DNA of 64,000 bases, from NCBI GenBank assembly GCA_946811185.2, contig OX328112.1, forward strand, positions 3,596,001 to 3,660,000. The letters run 5' to 3'. A program made the position numbers and the translations under genes. Below are positions 35,237 to 46,492 of the stretch, piece by piece (position 1 is the first letter of the stretch; each line of letters starts with the position of its first letter). Under the pieces are notes generated by a model. It had not been told where the DNA came from and ran no database searches. It saw only the letters and a list, made by a program, of their open reading frames with translations. Source of the stretch: Hippopus hippopus (Eukaryota; Mollusca; Bivalvia; Cardiida; Cardiidae).

Positions 35237-36536
35237 ACTGTATACCTTTCAACCAATCAAAATTGGACAATACTTTTCAAGCGGGAAGGCTAGCTCGGGA
35301 ACAAGAGGAAGCTGTATCGGCTCGGGAGGCATAATAATAAGTAAGTCTACTGAACTCATTGTTATATTTCGATATTGTAATCCTGTATTATCTACAGGAA
35401 CACGGTAATTGCCAGTTATCATTGGCTATTTGCTGTCTTCCTCGTACTTGCAGACTCGTGGATACACCATGCCTGTCGCCCCAGCCAGGGATCGCCCTTA
35501 GCGGCTCCCGATTTTCCTACAGAAATGTAGTCCAAATATTTAGACGTACACATGCTTGTTTGCCGTTCAACATTTATCTATCGGACATTTCACATTTTAC
35601 TATTCTTTTGCATGTTACGTCTAAACGGGCCCCACTTAGTTCTATGTAGCAAATTTGATTTCCTAAAATCCGAGATAATGTTGAAAAAGCGCTGAACTTA
35701 ACATGAAAGATGACTTAACTGGATACAAATTTACTTTTTTCTCTCTGAAAAAGGGCCACATTCATGATATATTCATCTAGAATTCAATCATGTAACTTTT
35801 TCCAACACAAATGCCGCCATATTTACAAGCATATTTCGGGTTAAATAAAGAACCAACATTCTGAACGGTTTTTTGAACGAAATCGGGTTATGCCCCCCGA
35901 CCGGATTGTAACAATGGTTTTGGCAACCATTTTTTTTTTAACCTTTTAGATATTTTGAACTGCATTTAGTAACGATTATGAATTCACTGGCTCTGTCAAT
36001 TGCATAAAGATCGGTGTTTTTGCACAATTTCCTGTGTACAACATGCATTTCAGAATACGAATAAGTGACAGGGTGGACCAACAATTTGAAGGGCTTAAGT
36101 GACGGTTTTGTTTCACGAATATTTAAATGAAGTTCTGTTTACCAAAATTATTTTCATAATCCCCACATAAATTAATGTGAAATGCCTGTATAACCATAGT
36201 CCCTACTTGAATCATGTATATTCAACGATAACAACATATTCAGCCTTCGGTCTTGTGCCAGAATCTGAATTTAGACATGGGAAACCCGACCTCATTGCGT
36301 GGCTTTAAATATCCATTGAAAAGTTCATGAAAAAACATAATGTATACCAAAACTCAACTAAAATGCTTCCTATCACTAGAAGTAACTGTTTTGGTTAATA
36401 TAAATGAACAGTTCTAAGTTAATTAGCTTCAGTTTTTGCAGCGTGATGAATGGGACGGACGAGTGTAAAATTTAGCGTCCCTTGGCCTCTTGACAGCAGC
36501 ACTAGAATTCCAGAAAATAAAAAATAATGCATTTTG
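35237..36536. other. No supported gene
   Basis: There is a slightly GC-richer patch at 35285-35530 with an ORF of 96 codons (35359-35649), no recognisable domain, and a donor-like AATAAGTAAGTC at 35337. It could be an untranslated first exon, but nothing confirms this. Confidence 0.3.
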
Positions 36537-37020
36537 CAGTATTTCTGCTCAAGCAAATTAATGCGAAAATCAAGTTGTGGAATTCAAATGCACGTAATAG
36601 ATTTTGGCTACACGCGAAACCTCACGCAAGAAAAAAAAAAATCCATTTTTCCGTTATCTTGTGTAAAATGACAGTTTTGCAGTAAATTGACACCCTTATT
36701 TACATTTTCTTTGTCAAATCATGCGGAAATACCTATCCATAAATTAACAGACACGAAAATTTGATCGGTGCAAAAAAACGCAGAAACCCATGACACAACA
36801 GAATGTTCCGTTAGACTTAGCCCGATCAGAGACTTTAGACCGTCTTTTCAGCTTTTTAATTACTTTAAACAGAAAATTTTCACAATTATCTTGATCTAAC
36901 AGACCTTTTTTGCTGCAAATCATAAATATGGGTTGCTTAAGCTGTAGTTGAGAACCATTATTGTCCAACCCTCTAATATGAAATCTTAACCACAGATTTA
37001 CAGCTCAGGGGGTAAGTGCA
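36537..37020 (+). repeat. Repeat B copy
   Basis: It starts CAGTATTTCTGCTCAAGC and ends GCTCAGGGGGTAAGTGCACC. It aligns along its length with 29043-29540. Confidence 0.65.
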
Positions 37021-38836
37021 CCCTAAGCAGAAATACCGGTTTTGGTTACTTCTATCAAATTTATTAGCAGCTGTGAAGAAGGACTAGGAATTTTCTTCAA
37101 AACTACTTTATCATAAATCACCTGAAAATATTCAGTGTCGTAATAAAAGGGCTGGAAATATTCACTCTCAGTAATGACAGCGAGTAGTCTGGAAATTTTT
37201 TTTCCATCATAGGAGACCAAACAAAAAAAAAAATCGGATCCAAAAAAGGTCATAAAAATGCCACGAAAACCGATCTTTCCTTTAGAAACATGCATACGGT
37301 CTTGTTTTGGTTGCAGTTCCTAAATTAACAGCAGTGAAACTATTGTTTGCATTCAAATAAGGGGTTCATACAAAAAGGTGACGTCTTTCACTTCATAGTA
37401 CGCAAGAAAACTGGGATGCATTTCGGGTTCATGCACCCCTTGAAAACACGTCGATCGACGATAGATCTAATTCCTCTTTCATGAAATGAAGCTTTTCAAT
37501 ATTTGCCAAAGTTATAGTTTGCATAAATACTTGCAGCCTTACTGCCGTACATTCATTTATGTCCATGTCTTTATCTACGTAAAATAAAGCCATGCACATA
37601 AAACATCTTAAAATCCGATATGTAACACTTAACCAATCATTCAAGAAAGTTATCACTCTATTTAACAGACCAACTCCAGAAAGTATCAGAAACTCATGTT
37701 GGAGGAGGAATCCGGGGCAATCAATTCAGAATACGTGGGAACGAACTAGATTTGGGACAAATTACTAGGACATTCTCTCGGCGTTTCTTTTCTTTATAAA
37801 TAGTCTTAAAACTCTATAACCGTCTGTTATGGACCATTAGACGATTCAGTACTTCTTTCTAGGCAAAGTTATGTTTGTGAATGAGGGTTGCCCCTTTCTG
37901 CAACACTTTAATGGAGGTATAGGAATTTCGTTTAAAAAATTCTTTTAGTTGCGTTAACTACACTCTTACACACCGGTTTCACTTCAAAAATAGGGTAGTG
38001 TGAAATAGAAACGGATTTAACTCATAAAACCTAAGTTTTTTACAACCAAGTCTTTTAAATCGGTTCAATATTGATTTATCTTGTTACCGATATAAGTTTT
38101 ATTGGGCATTTTGTAATTTAAGTGTCCGAATTTGTTGCTCAAACAGCGACAAAATTCAATGTCGGAGTTTGCTAAAGAAACCTAAGAAGGAACCGATAAG
38201 ACCTTACGTACAGGATGAATGTCAAAATGTGAAATAACGTATGTAGGGTCTTATAAATAGGACTAACAGAAATGTTGCTCTAATAGATCTAGATCTACAT
38301 ATCATTTGAATACTGTTGTTGTTATGGAACGGTTTCCCTAAGACTGATATTGAGACCGAAAGCATCATAAATTGAAAACACTGTGAAAGTTAAAATGCTC
38401 GCTGTTGTCGAGCTTTTTTCGTCCCCGAGATTTTTTTTGTCTGGGATTGATCGTACCAACCGGTTTATTGGCATAAACATAGGGGTCTGTAGTTTGACTC
38501 CTGGCACCCATAGACTATATAGTATAAACAAGGGATTTAACTGTATGCAGTCAGTTACTCACCCCCGGTTACAAAAAACAACGTATCTTTTCTACCCCAT
38601 CAGTTATTCTCCTATTTTTTTCTACAGCTGAGAGCTAAAACATTTTTCTACCAGAAAAACACAACTGTTTGTCAGTGGCTAATGCAGTCTGGCTGATACA
38701 TTCGCTCGAACTTGTAAACTCGCTCAAAAATCAGCGCCATTGGATATTTCATGCTATGACAAGGGTCATACGAAGAAAACTCGACCAATGAAATGCCTTG
38801 AAACAGCTACTCTCAATTTGATGGAATTCAACAAAA
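37021..38836. other. No supported gene
   Basis: AT-rich DNA. ORFs of 60-90 codons lie on both strands without recognisable domains, splice context or repeat identity that I can name. Confidence 0.35.
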
Positions 38837-39091
38837 GTTCCTATCATCGACACCCTTCAACTCCTATTATCGACACTCACAAAAAGTCTTTAAAAAACAG
38901 TTTAACCCTCTTCCGTCATCATTTATTTCGTGATTTTGTCGCCTACAAATGCTTTCAATTAGGTCAAGTCCAAAATTTTGTCTTCAGGTAAAGGGTTAAA
39001 TCAGTAATTTACGTTAATACCAAAACAAATTCCAATGGTATTTTAAACAGCGTACCAACTTCATTGAAACATCTTTTAACAAAAACGTTTC

Positions 39092-39424
39092 CCAGGTTCC
39101 CGTTTTACTAATATAGTTTCGTACAAAAATTTGCGTAAGTTTTACGTAACTATAGTATGGCGGCATATTTCTGCCACAAGATACGAGACAACTATTATGG
39201 TTACTTTAGAAAACTATTGCAATAAATCAAAGTTTCCTGAAAATTTTATCTAGATAAAATGAAAAAATAAAATTTCCAGGAAACTTTGATTTATCGCAAT
39301 AGTTTTCTAAAATAATCATGATAGTTATCTCGTATCTCGTAGCAGATTAATGCCACTATGTTACACTTACATAAAACTTGCGCAAATTTTGTTTGTAACC
39401 ACCTTAGTAAAACGGGGCCCAGCT
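39092..39424. repeat. MITE within a MITE
   Basis: The outer pair is CCCGTTTTACTAATATAG (from 39101) against its reverse equivalent starting CCCCGTTTTACTAAGGTGG (up to about 39416), continuing through a TTTGCGTAAGTTTTACGTAA-like block on both sides. In its centre sits a second palindromic element, 39155-39361, beginning ATGGCGGCATATTTCTGCC and ending in its reverse relative, the same terminus type as the 3.4-kb element at 15301-18697. Confidence 0.72.
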
Positions 39425-39470
39425 GATACTTTACACCTTTGATAGGAAGAAATCTCCCCAGAAAATCAAA

Positions 39471-39905
39471 TCACTGACAAACAGGACAGACAAATTCACA
39501 TTTTTTCCTTTCATCTTCGTCTAGTAGCTCATATTCTGGGCGATCTGCGCACATAAAATGCCACCGTGTATCGCATATTTCACATCTAACCCAGCGGGAT
39601 GGATGCTGATCTCCCTTGTAACATACTGGGCACATGTCAAATTCCTCTTGGATATCATCACTATCGTCATCACACAGTAACTTGCTATCATCATTTTCAT
39701 TCTCCGAATCACTTTTATCATGCTTTACCTTTCTCTCCTTTCTTCGTGAGCTGTTCTTGCATGCTTTCTGCTTTCATCTTTCTCTTCTTTGGCAATTCTT
39801 TTTCTTTCCTTTTCTTCCTCCTTCTGGATTTTCTTCCGCAAACTCTCCTCTTTCCGTTTTGCTTTGGCTTCTTCCTCTTGTCCTTTTTTATTCTCTCTCT
39901 CTCTC
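39471..39905 (-). pseudogene. Remnant of a protein with coiled coil, acidic linker and C-terminal PHD finger
   Basis: Minus strand. The last 30 or so codons before the TGA at 39471 form a C4HC3 PHD-type zinc finger: CPVC, 14 residues, CEIC, four residues, HFMC, then CPVCQ at the very end (segments HPSRWVRCEICDTRWHFMC and CEFVCPVCQ). Upstream is an acidic Asp/Glu/Ser linker (SDSENENDDSKLL) and, one frame over, a long charged helix-like stretch (EEEAKAKRKEESLRKK, KRIAKEEKDESRKHAR), joined by a frameshift or stop near 39727-39776. PHD fingers at the C-terminus are known in some transposon-encoded DDE proteins of invertebrates, so this may be the transposase tail of the surrounding element. A host gene retrocopy is an alternative. 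The zinc finger itself is convincing; the rest is inferred. Confidence 0.6.
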
Positions 39906-40531
39906 TTTCAACATTTCTATGGCCCTAGCACCTGATATTGCTTTTGGTAGTTGTGCTTACATCGTCCACAAGAAGATAGAAACGTTTCATGACTTAATCT
40001 TGCTACATAAAACTTACGGTTATAGATGGGTGTCGATAATAGGAAAGCGATAGTAACACCTTTTCCTATTATCGACACCCTCAATATTTGCCAAACAGAG
40101 CGTGGTTATAACTTAAAACACGTGGACAAAGGTATAATAGGACATCTACATCCGAAAAAATTTAATAATGCATGTTTTACAGCTTGATTAACAACATGGT
40201 GTACCTATAAAAATTCAACTCACCTTATCCAGGTCTGTAAGAATGCCAACAAAAACACAAAATATTTCGTTTCTGGTTTATGAACAATCCAAAATGGCAC
40301 CGACAATGTAAAATATGTGTGATGTCATTATTAAACTTCCTGATGTAATCGGATGACATAATAATCATATGTAAACAGAGAAAAGCTGCAGTGTTGATGA
40401 TAGGAGAGGGTCGAAGTTAGGAAACATTGCTCAAGTAATATTATATAATTTACTAATAATAATGTTGTACATACGTGGAACAAATAAAGTTTATTGAATT
40501 GAATTGAAAAAGGTGATTAACTGACATCGGT

Positions 40532-40597
<66 letters not shown>

Positions 40598-40598
40598 T
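40532..40598. repeat. CA then TA microsatellite
   Basis: About 21 CA units followed directly by about 12 TA units. Confidence 0.9.
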
Positions 40599-40696
40599 CT
40601 GTCTTCATTTTAGAAAATTATGATTAAAATTATTGTAATAATTCTTAAAATACACTGTCATTCAAGATTCTTTGAACCATTATTCTCTAAAGGTGC

Positions 40697-40697
<1 letters not shown>

Positions 40698-40742
<45 letters not shown>
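40698..40742. repeat. CT microsatellite
   Basis: A continuous run of more than 20 CT units. The 62-codon ORF across it is an artefact. Confidence 0.9.
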
Positions 40743-40749
<7 letters not shown>

Positions 40750-40755
40750 TAAATT

Positions 40756-40885
40756 GTTTGGGGGCGAAACGACTAGGGGAGGAAATGGTTTGGGGGCGAA
40801 ACGACTAGGGTTCAGGGGCGAAATGACTAGGGGTGAAAAATAGAGGGGAAACGACCAGTGGGAAACGTTTTGGGGGTGAAATGTC
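40756..40885 (+). repeat. GGGGCGAAACGACTAG motif array
   Basis: The motif occurs twice exactly (from about 40761 and 40793), then as GGGGCGAAATGACTAG and degraded forms to about 40885. I found no inverted partner in the window. It looks like one end of an element of the same class as those at 28-35 kb. Confidence 0.65.
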
Positions 40886-40966
40886 TTGTTACCGTTAGAT
40901 CTACCAGCATTTTATTCTCTGGGAATGTTTTTAATGGCCATCTTCCTCTGGGTTGTTGGGAAAGTG

Positions 40967-41174
40967 TTAACCCTTTCCTGAACTACAAATTTTGTACTTT
41001 TTCATGTTCAAAACATCTGCAGACAACAAATTCAGAATTGGTACAAATAAGCCTAAGTTCTCAGGAAAGGTAGAAAGCATTTGCTGGTTACCAGGTTTTT
41101 CTCCATTTCTCACATTGATTTGAAAAACCTTTCCCAGGGTCATAAAAAAGCTAGGATTAGTTGATAAGGATTAA
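40967..41174 (+). repeat. H1 hairpin MITE with deleted stem arm
   Basis: It runs from TTAACCCTTTCC to GATAAGGATTAA. The left arm of the palindrome is shortened (AGAAAGCATTTGCTGGTTACC). Confidence 0.7.
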
Positions 41175-41235
41175 GTTGGGCAATAACTGACAAACCATTA
41201 ACCCTTAGGTTGGTAAGCATGACTTAATGACCTTT

Positions 41236-41306
41236 TGCAGACAGTGTAGAGCAAGATCAGACTGCACATTCTGTGCAGTCTGATCTTAGATCTACACTGT
41301 CAGACA
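41236..41306. repeat. H2 palindromic repeat
   Basis: CAGACAGTGTAGAGCAAGAT leads into ATCAGACTGCACA and its reverse complement, closing with ATCTACACTGTCAGAC. A near-perfect stem. Confidence 0.8.
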
Positions 41307-41559
41307 AGGAGATGTTTTCCCCACAAAATATCAATTGAAATAACATTAGTTGGGTTTTTATCATCGGTTTGAAACTTTCATTTCATTTATTTAGCAGGAT
41401 AAGGGTTAATTGCTGGAAGAGAGAAGTGTAAATAAAAAAGTTCATTGGTGTTTTGTAAACCCTTCATAACAGTGTCATGTTTTAACAACTCTGATGGGGA
41501 AGTTTTTTGAAAGCATTGTGGTGAAAAGACAAAATGCTGGTCAGGCCAATATGAGATGT

Positions 41560-41635
41560 ACCATGCTCTGTGAAAAGGGGGCTTAATGAATCTGCAAAAA
41601 GTATGGACTCCGATCAGCCTGCGCAGGCCAACCAT
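41560..41635. repeat. GATCAGCCTGCGCAGG repeat fragment
   Basis: It has GTGAAAAGGGGGCTTAATG and CGATCAGCCTGCGCAGGCC. A relative is at 55875-55975 with GTGAAAAGGGAGCTTAATGC and AGTCCGCACAGGCTGAAATG. Confidence 0.6.
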
Positions 41636-42065
41636 GGCCAAAACTTTTCATTATTTGCCAATTTTCTGGTTGTTCAAAGACCAGTCCACCTCATGATTGA
41701 GTCAGTTCAAAAAAGTTGCTGTTATGGATCCATAAGTATGTAATGGCTTGATTGTTACGATGGGTTACAGAGATGCACAAAGCCCCCTAATGTCAGGGCA
41801 TGGCTTAAATATATGTGGTTCTGGTTACCTCACTGTGTCTATTTTTTGTGCCTGACCCTAAACATTGTTTTTATCTATTGATTATATAATATTTCATAAC
41901 ACCTTAATGTAATCATCATCTTTTGGAAAAGCTGGAAAATTCTGTGTTGTTTCACCTCTGTTAGTTATACTCAGGTGTGTTTGAAAAGAAATACTTTTGA
42001 AAAATAAAATAACTTTCTGATCTGTTTATCATGAGTGCGGAATTCCTATGCCCAACTTGTCTGAT

Positions 42066-44200
42066 CAGTCCTACGTACAAGCCCACTTTCTCTGAAAATC
42101 CCAGATTCTGGTGGAACAGTTACCTTGTCAAGCACCCTGATAGGACAGTAGAATTTATTGCATGTAATTAGTCTGAGGTCTGACCAGGAACTCTGTTCTC
42201 TGGGTCATTGTGTGAAACTTGATCCAAAAACTGATAAGCCCTGGAAAGTCTTGCATTGAGAGCACTTGAATTTGTCCAGTTCCAAGAAATGATTTTGAAC
42301 ATGTTTCAGTTCTCTTGCATGTTAGGTATATGGGATGGTAGACTGTAACAATCTTTTTATGTAAGCACAATGAACTTTTGAATTTTGCTGTCAGTGAAAG
42401 TTAAATTAGAAATTCATAGCAGAATGTAGATTTTAGATTTATTCAGAAATGTACTTATATTGCAGTTATTGTCATTTTTGATACTGTATTATTATTTTAT
42501 GAAAAAGCTTAAAATTTTGAGGGATTAAGGTTTATATTTCAGTCTTGCCTTGCTTGTGCAACTTTACCGACAAAAGTTTTGCTTCTCATGATGGATTTTT
42601 AAGAAATCAAAAGAATGGCCGTACATGGTATTGTCCTTTACTAATTAAAATCATTTACTAAATAAGCTAGGACTTAGAGATACATCCTTACAGCTAGAGA
42701 GAAGAAACTTTGTTAAAACTTGAAAGTGTGCAGACCTACTCAGCTGTGTAAACATAGATAAATATCCAATACATGTATGTATGGTGTAAAGGATTTGTTC
42801 TTATTTAAAACCCTAAAAAAGACAACAGTTTTGTCTTGAAAGGCATCCAAACAATGTTAACAAATTTTCTGTCCGTCATAATCTGTGCGCTTTATAGCTA
42901 TCAGGGGCAACATTTGACATGAAGATACAAGAATGGTTATAGATTCATAAAATAAAGATGAAATAGGTTGAAAACTGGCTGAAAAGTAGTATAGATGTAT
43001 CCTTAACCCCTAAAGCTCCTGAAATTGTAGATACTTGCTTCCTTTTTCTTGACCTGATGTTTTTACTTTCAAAGGGATTGAAATGTCTACAATATTTAGT
43101 TTACGTTTTTAACCCTTTCCCACATTGATACGGACGAAAATAGTGTTGAAATGGCATAAAACCCTATTCTAAAAAACTTCTGGGGTTTTCTACATGAGAG
43201 GGGAAATTAATCTTTGACAGTCGGCAAGTAAACTCTACCAGGAAAGTTTGAAAATGGACTTTGTCAAATGGTATTTTTTGCTGTTTTATCAGAAACTACA
43301 TGACTGTTAATCTGATCACATGATGCTTTCTTAGTGCATGGGGGCCATTAAAATCTTATATCTCTTTTCGGCCCAGCCGGTAACTCAGTGGGTTACATCC
43401 AATGCTTGAAATTAGGAGGTTGCAGGTCTGAATCCACAGCTCAGCCATTTCCTTCTTGAAGATTGATTGATGGTCACTGTGACTCATTTCACTCGCCTCT
43501 CACTGCTGATCATGGTTAGAAAAATAGTTATGTAGGAAAGATGCCAGTGGCTGGGGAAAGAATATGGTTTAAAGTCCTTGTAAAAGCAAATCAAGGTAAG
43601 TATGGGTAGAGAATTTGATCTCTCTGGTTTACCTGAAATAATGTTGAAATTGGCATTAGACACCAACCAATCAATTAATACATGTCTATAACCTGAGTCT
43701 TTTTCATACTTATAACTGTCATTGTCTGTTCTACCAAATAGAAAAGGACAAAGGAGTTTTCAGATACACATGAGGCTGAACATTGCAAAATATTAGTTCT
43801 GTTATCAATGTAAAAGACAGTAGGGTTATGTGACAGTATGTAGATCTCTATATGTCAAATTCAGACAAAGTTTCATAAAGATTCTAATTTAGCAATGGTT
43901 TGAAATTATGGCCTAGTCTTAGATAACTGATAGGATAGTAAACCAGGCGTTCATAATGAAGATTGGCATGAAAGTTCATTCAAGACAGAGGCATCATTAG
44001 GGTGACCAAGACAAAAAGTTAATCCAAGTGACTTTTATACCAACAACCAAGTCTTTAATAGGCCTAGATACTGCCAATAGAGTGATGATGTATCAAATAT
44101 AAATACATATTAGTTTCATTGCTTTTGCCTATACATAGGCTTTTTACAAAGTTGGTATCAAGGAGACACAGTGAAAATGGACGAAAAGTTTCGTCTTAAA
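42066..44200 (+). repeat. 2.1-kb direct duplication, copy 1
   Basis: It runs from CAGTCCTACGTACAAGCCCA to AAAAGTTTCGTCTTAAA and matches 61675-63838 end to end in the same orientation, with scattered substitutions and small indels. Both copies carry the same SINE at the same place, so the SINE was there before duplication. No ORF of note. The first 20 bp recur alone, reversed, at 49744-49763, which hints at a mobile-element terminus rather than a plain segmental copy. Confidence 0.88.
43370..43680 (+). repeat. tRNA-derived SINE inside duplication copy 1
   Basis: The head is CCAGCCGGTAACTCAGTGGG with a B-box-like GCAGGTCTGAATCC. The body has AGATTGATTGATGG, AGTTATGTAGGAAAG and CCAGTGGCTGGGGAAAG. 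The tail reads AATAATGTTGAAATTGGCAT followed by ACACCAACCAATCAATT. It is the same family as 20315-20553. Confidence 0.72.
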
Positions 44201-44420
44201 AGTATCAAAACAAAGGATTTGTCACCCATCTGACCAAATAATTTTTGATAATGGATACTGGACAATAAGACCTAATGATCAGAAAGCTGTTAGTAAAAAA
44301 GATTTGCTTATCACTTGTAACATCTGTAGTAGATGACATCTAGTATTACCCAAAATATTTCCCTACTTTCGTTTTCTTAATGATTTAAATGAGAACCTTG
44401 AGAACTTCAGCTGCTATTTT

Positions 44421-46492
44421 TAGCTCCACTGGCCAAAGGCCAGCGGGCTTATGTCATGGCCTGTTGTCCGTCCGTCCGTCCGTCCGTCCGTCCGTGCGTT
44501 AACTTTTTTTTAAAATGTCTTCTTCTCTGAAACTACCCATCCAATTTTGATGAAACTTCACAGAAATGATCCTGCCATGGTCCTCTTCAGAATTTCTTGA
44601 AAGAATTCCTTCAAAAACTCTGGTTGCCATGGCAACAAAACTGAAAAATTTTGAAAATCTTTGAAAATCTTCTTGTCTGAAACCGTAAGGCCAAGGGCTA
44701 CCAAATTTGGCATGTAGCTTTATCTAGTGGACCTCTACCAAGTTTCTTCAATTTATAGCCCTGGGGTCAAAATTGGCCCCGCCCCGGGGGTCACAAGTTT
44801 TACTTGGGCTTATTTAGGGAGAACTTTAAAATTCCTCTTCTATCTAGCCATAGGGCCTAGAGCTACCAAATTTGGCATGTAGCTTTATCTAGTGGACCTC
44901 TGCCAAGATTGTTCAAATTATAGCCCTGGGGTCAAATTAGGCCCTGCCCGGGGGTAACATGTTTTACATGGGCTTATATAACAAGTTTTACATGGGCTTA
45001 TATAGGGAGAACTTTAAAATTCTTCTTTGACCTAGCCATGGGGCCTAGGGCGACCAAATTTGGCATGTAGCTTTATCTAGTGGACCTGTACCAAGGGTGT
45101 CCAAATTATAGCCGAGGGTCAAATTTGACTTCGCCCCGGGGGGTAACATGTTTTACATGGGCGGGCTTATATAGGAAAATCTTTCGCATCTAGCTATAAG
45201 GGCTAGGGTTATCAAATTTTGCATTTAGCTTTATCTAGGGGGTCTCTATCAAGGGTGCCCAAATTATAGCCCAGGGGATCAAATGTAGCCCCACCCCAGG
45301 GGGTCACAAGTTCTACATGGTCTTATATAAGGAAACTTTAATAATCTACTTGTACATAGCCATATTTAGGCCTAGGGCTACCAAATTTTGCATGTAACTT
45401 TATATAATGGGCCTCTACCAAGAGGGCCCAAATTTTAACTTTGGGGGTCAAGTTTGACTCCACACCAGGGGTCACAAGTTTTACATTGGCTTTTATAGTG
45501 AAAACTTGATAAACCTGTGTCATGGATCACATATTTTACAGGGCCTTTTATTCAGCAAACTTGTTTTACATGAATTTTTATTGGGCAAGATTAAAAAATC
45601 TTTTTGTTTATAACCACACATTCTAGTTTCATATTGTAGGTCTGGGGTCAAAATTGCCTTCATTCCAGGGATCGCAAGTTTAACATGGGCTTCAAAATAT
45701 TGTCACTTCAATTTAAACATTAATCAAGGGAAATAACTCTTTTTATGAAAGATAAAGTTCGTTACTATTTACCTCCCTTGATTATCAAGCTGCAGTGAGA
45801 CATGATTGGTGCTAGACAAGTTTTTTAGCTCCACTGGCCGAAGGCCAGCAGGCTTATGTTATGGCCCGTTGTCCGTTGTGCGTCCATCCGTATGTTAACT
45901 TTTTAGCTCACTTGAGCACAACGTGCTCAAGGGGAGCTTTTAGGATCACCTGGTGTCCGTCGTGCGTCGTGTGTCGTCAACAATTCTTTAAACATCAACT
46001 CCTCCTAAACCACTGGGCGGATTTGGACCAAACTTGGCTGGAATGTTCCTTGGAAGGTCCTCTTTAAAAACTGTTCACAGAATTTGATTCCATCAAAAAC
46101 TCTGGTTGCCATTGCAACCAAATGGAATTTTTTAGGGAATTCTTTAAAAATCTTCTCCTCTGAAACCATGGGTCAGATTTTGAAATAATTTCACAGATAT
46201 GCTCCTTGGGTGACCCTTTTTAAAAACTGTTCGTAAAATTTTAATCCGTCAAAAAATGTGGCTCTGGTGAATGGGGGCTTCTTGCACCATATAGAAATGA
46301 AGGAATTCTTCAAAATTCTTCTTCTCTGAAACCACTGGTCAGATTTCGAAATAATTTCACAGGATTGTTCCTTGGGTGACCCTTTTCAAAAACTGTTCGT
46401 AAAATTTTGATCCGTCAAAAAACGTTTGGCTTGTAGTGTTTTTACTTAATAGCCAGTGGAGCGATACAGGGCCATCATGGCCCTCTTGTTTT
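44421..46492 (-). mobile_element. Nested hairpin-capped elements with GCTCCACTGGC ends
   Basis: On the minus strand the 5' cap at 46492 begins ACAAGAGGGCCATGATGGCC and is followed by GCTCCACTGGC. Matching 3' ends (GCCAGTGGAGCTAAAAA on the minus strand, with a small GGCC hairpin) occur at 45828-45850 and again at 44421-44445. Another type of 3' end, AGCTCACTTGAGCAC, starts at 45904. Between 44640 and 45560 there are about five units of roughly 170 bp sharing CCAAATTTGGCATGTAGC and TTTATCTAGTGGACCTCT. The 46000-46440 part has its own 150-bp-scale repetition (CTTCTCTGAAACCA, GGTCAGATTT). A TCCG microsatellite lies at 44468-44496. Confidence 0.7.

Larger units (their letters stand above)
38837..40425. 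mobile_element. Element with TCCTATTATCGACACC motif ends, 1.6 kb
   Basis: The left end has two motif copies (TTCCTATCATCGACACCC and TCCTATTATCGACACTC, 38838-38877). The right end reversed reads GTTTCCTAACTTCGACCC and then CTCCTATCATCAACAC, a degraded equivalent. Near the right end a 19-bp perfect stem pairs 40028-40046 with 40062-40080, again made of this motif. Inside lie an H1 fragment (38905-38999), two nested MITEs (39092-39424) and a minus-strand coding remnant ending in a PHD finger (39471-39905). Target duplication not found, so the outer limits are approximate. Confidence 0.6.

Noticed and set aside
35285..35649. Possible promoter and first exon with a 96-codon ORF
   Set aside because: Composition is only mildly GC-rich and no domain, start context or following exon was found. 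Left as unassigned.
39599..40053. Plus-strand ORFs of 109 and 139 codons rich in Ser, Phe and Leu
   Set aside because: They are the antisense of the charged and acidic coding remnant on the minus strand, which has the real zinc-finger pattern.
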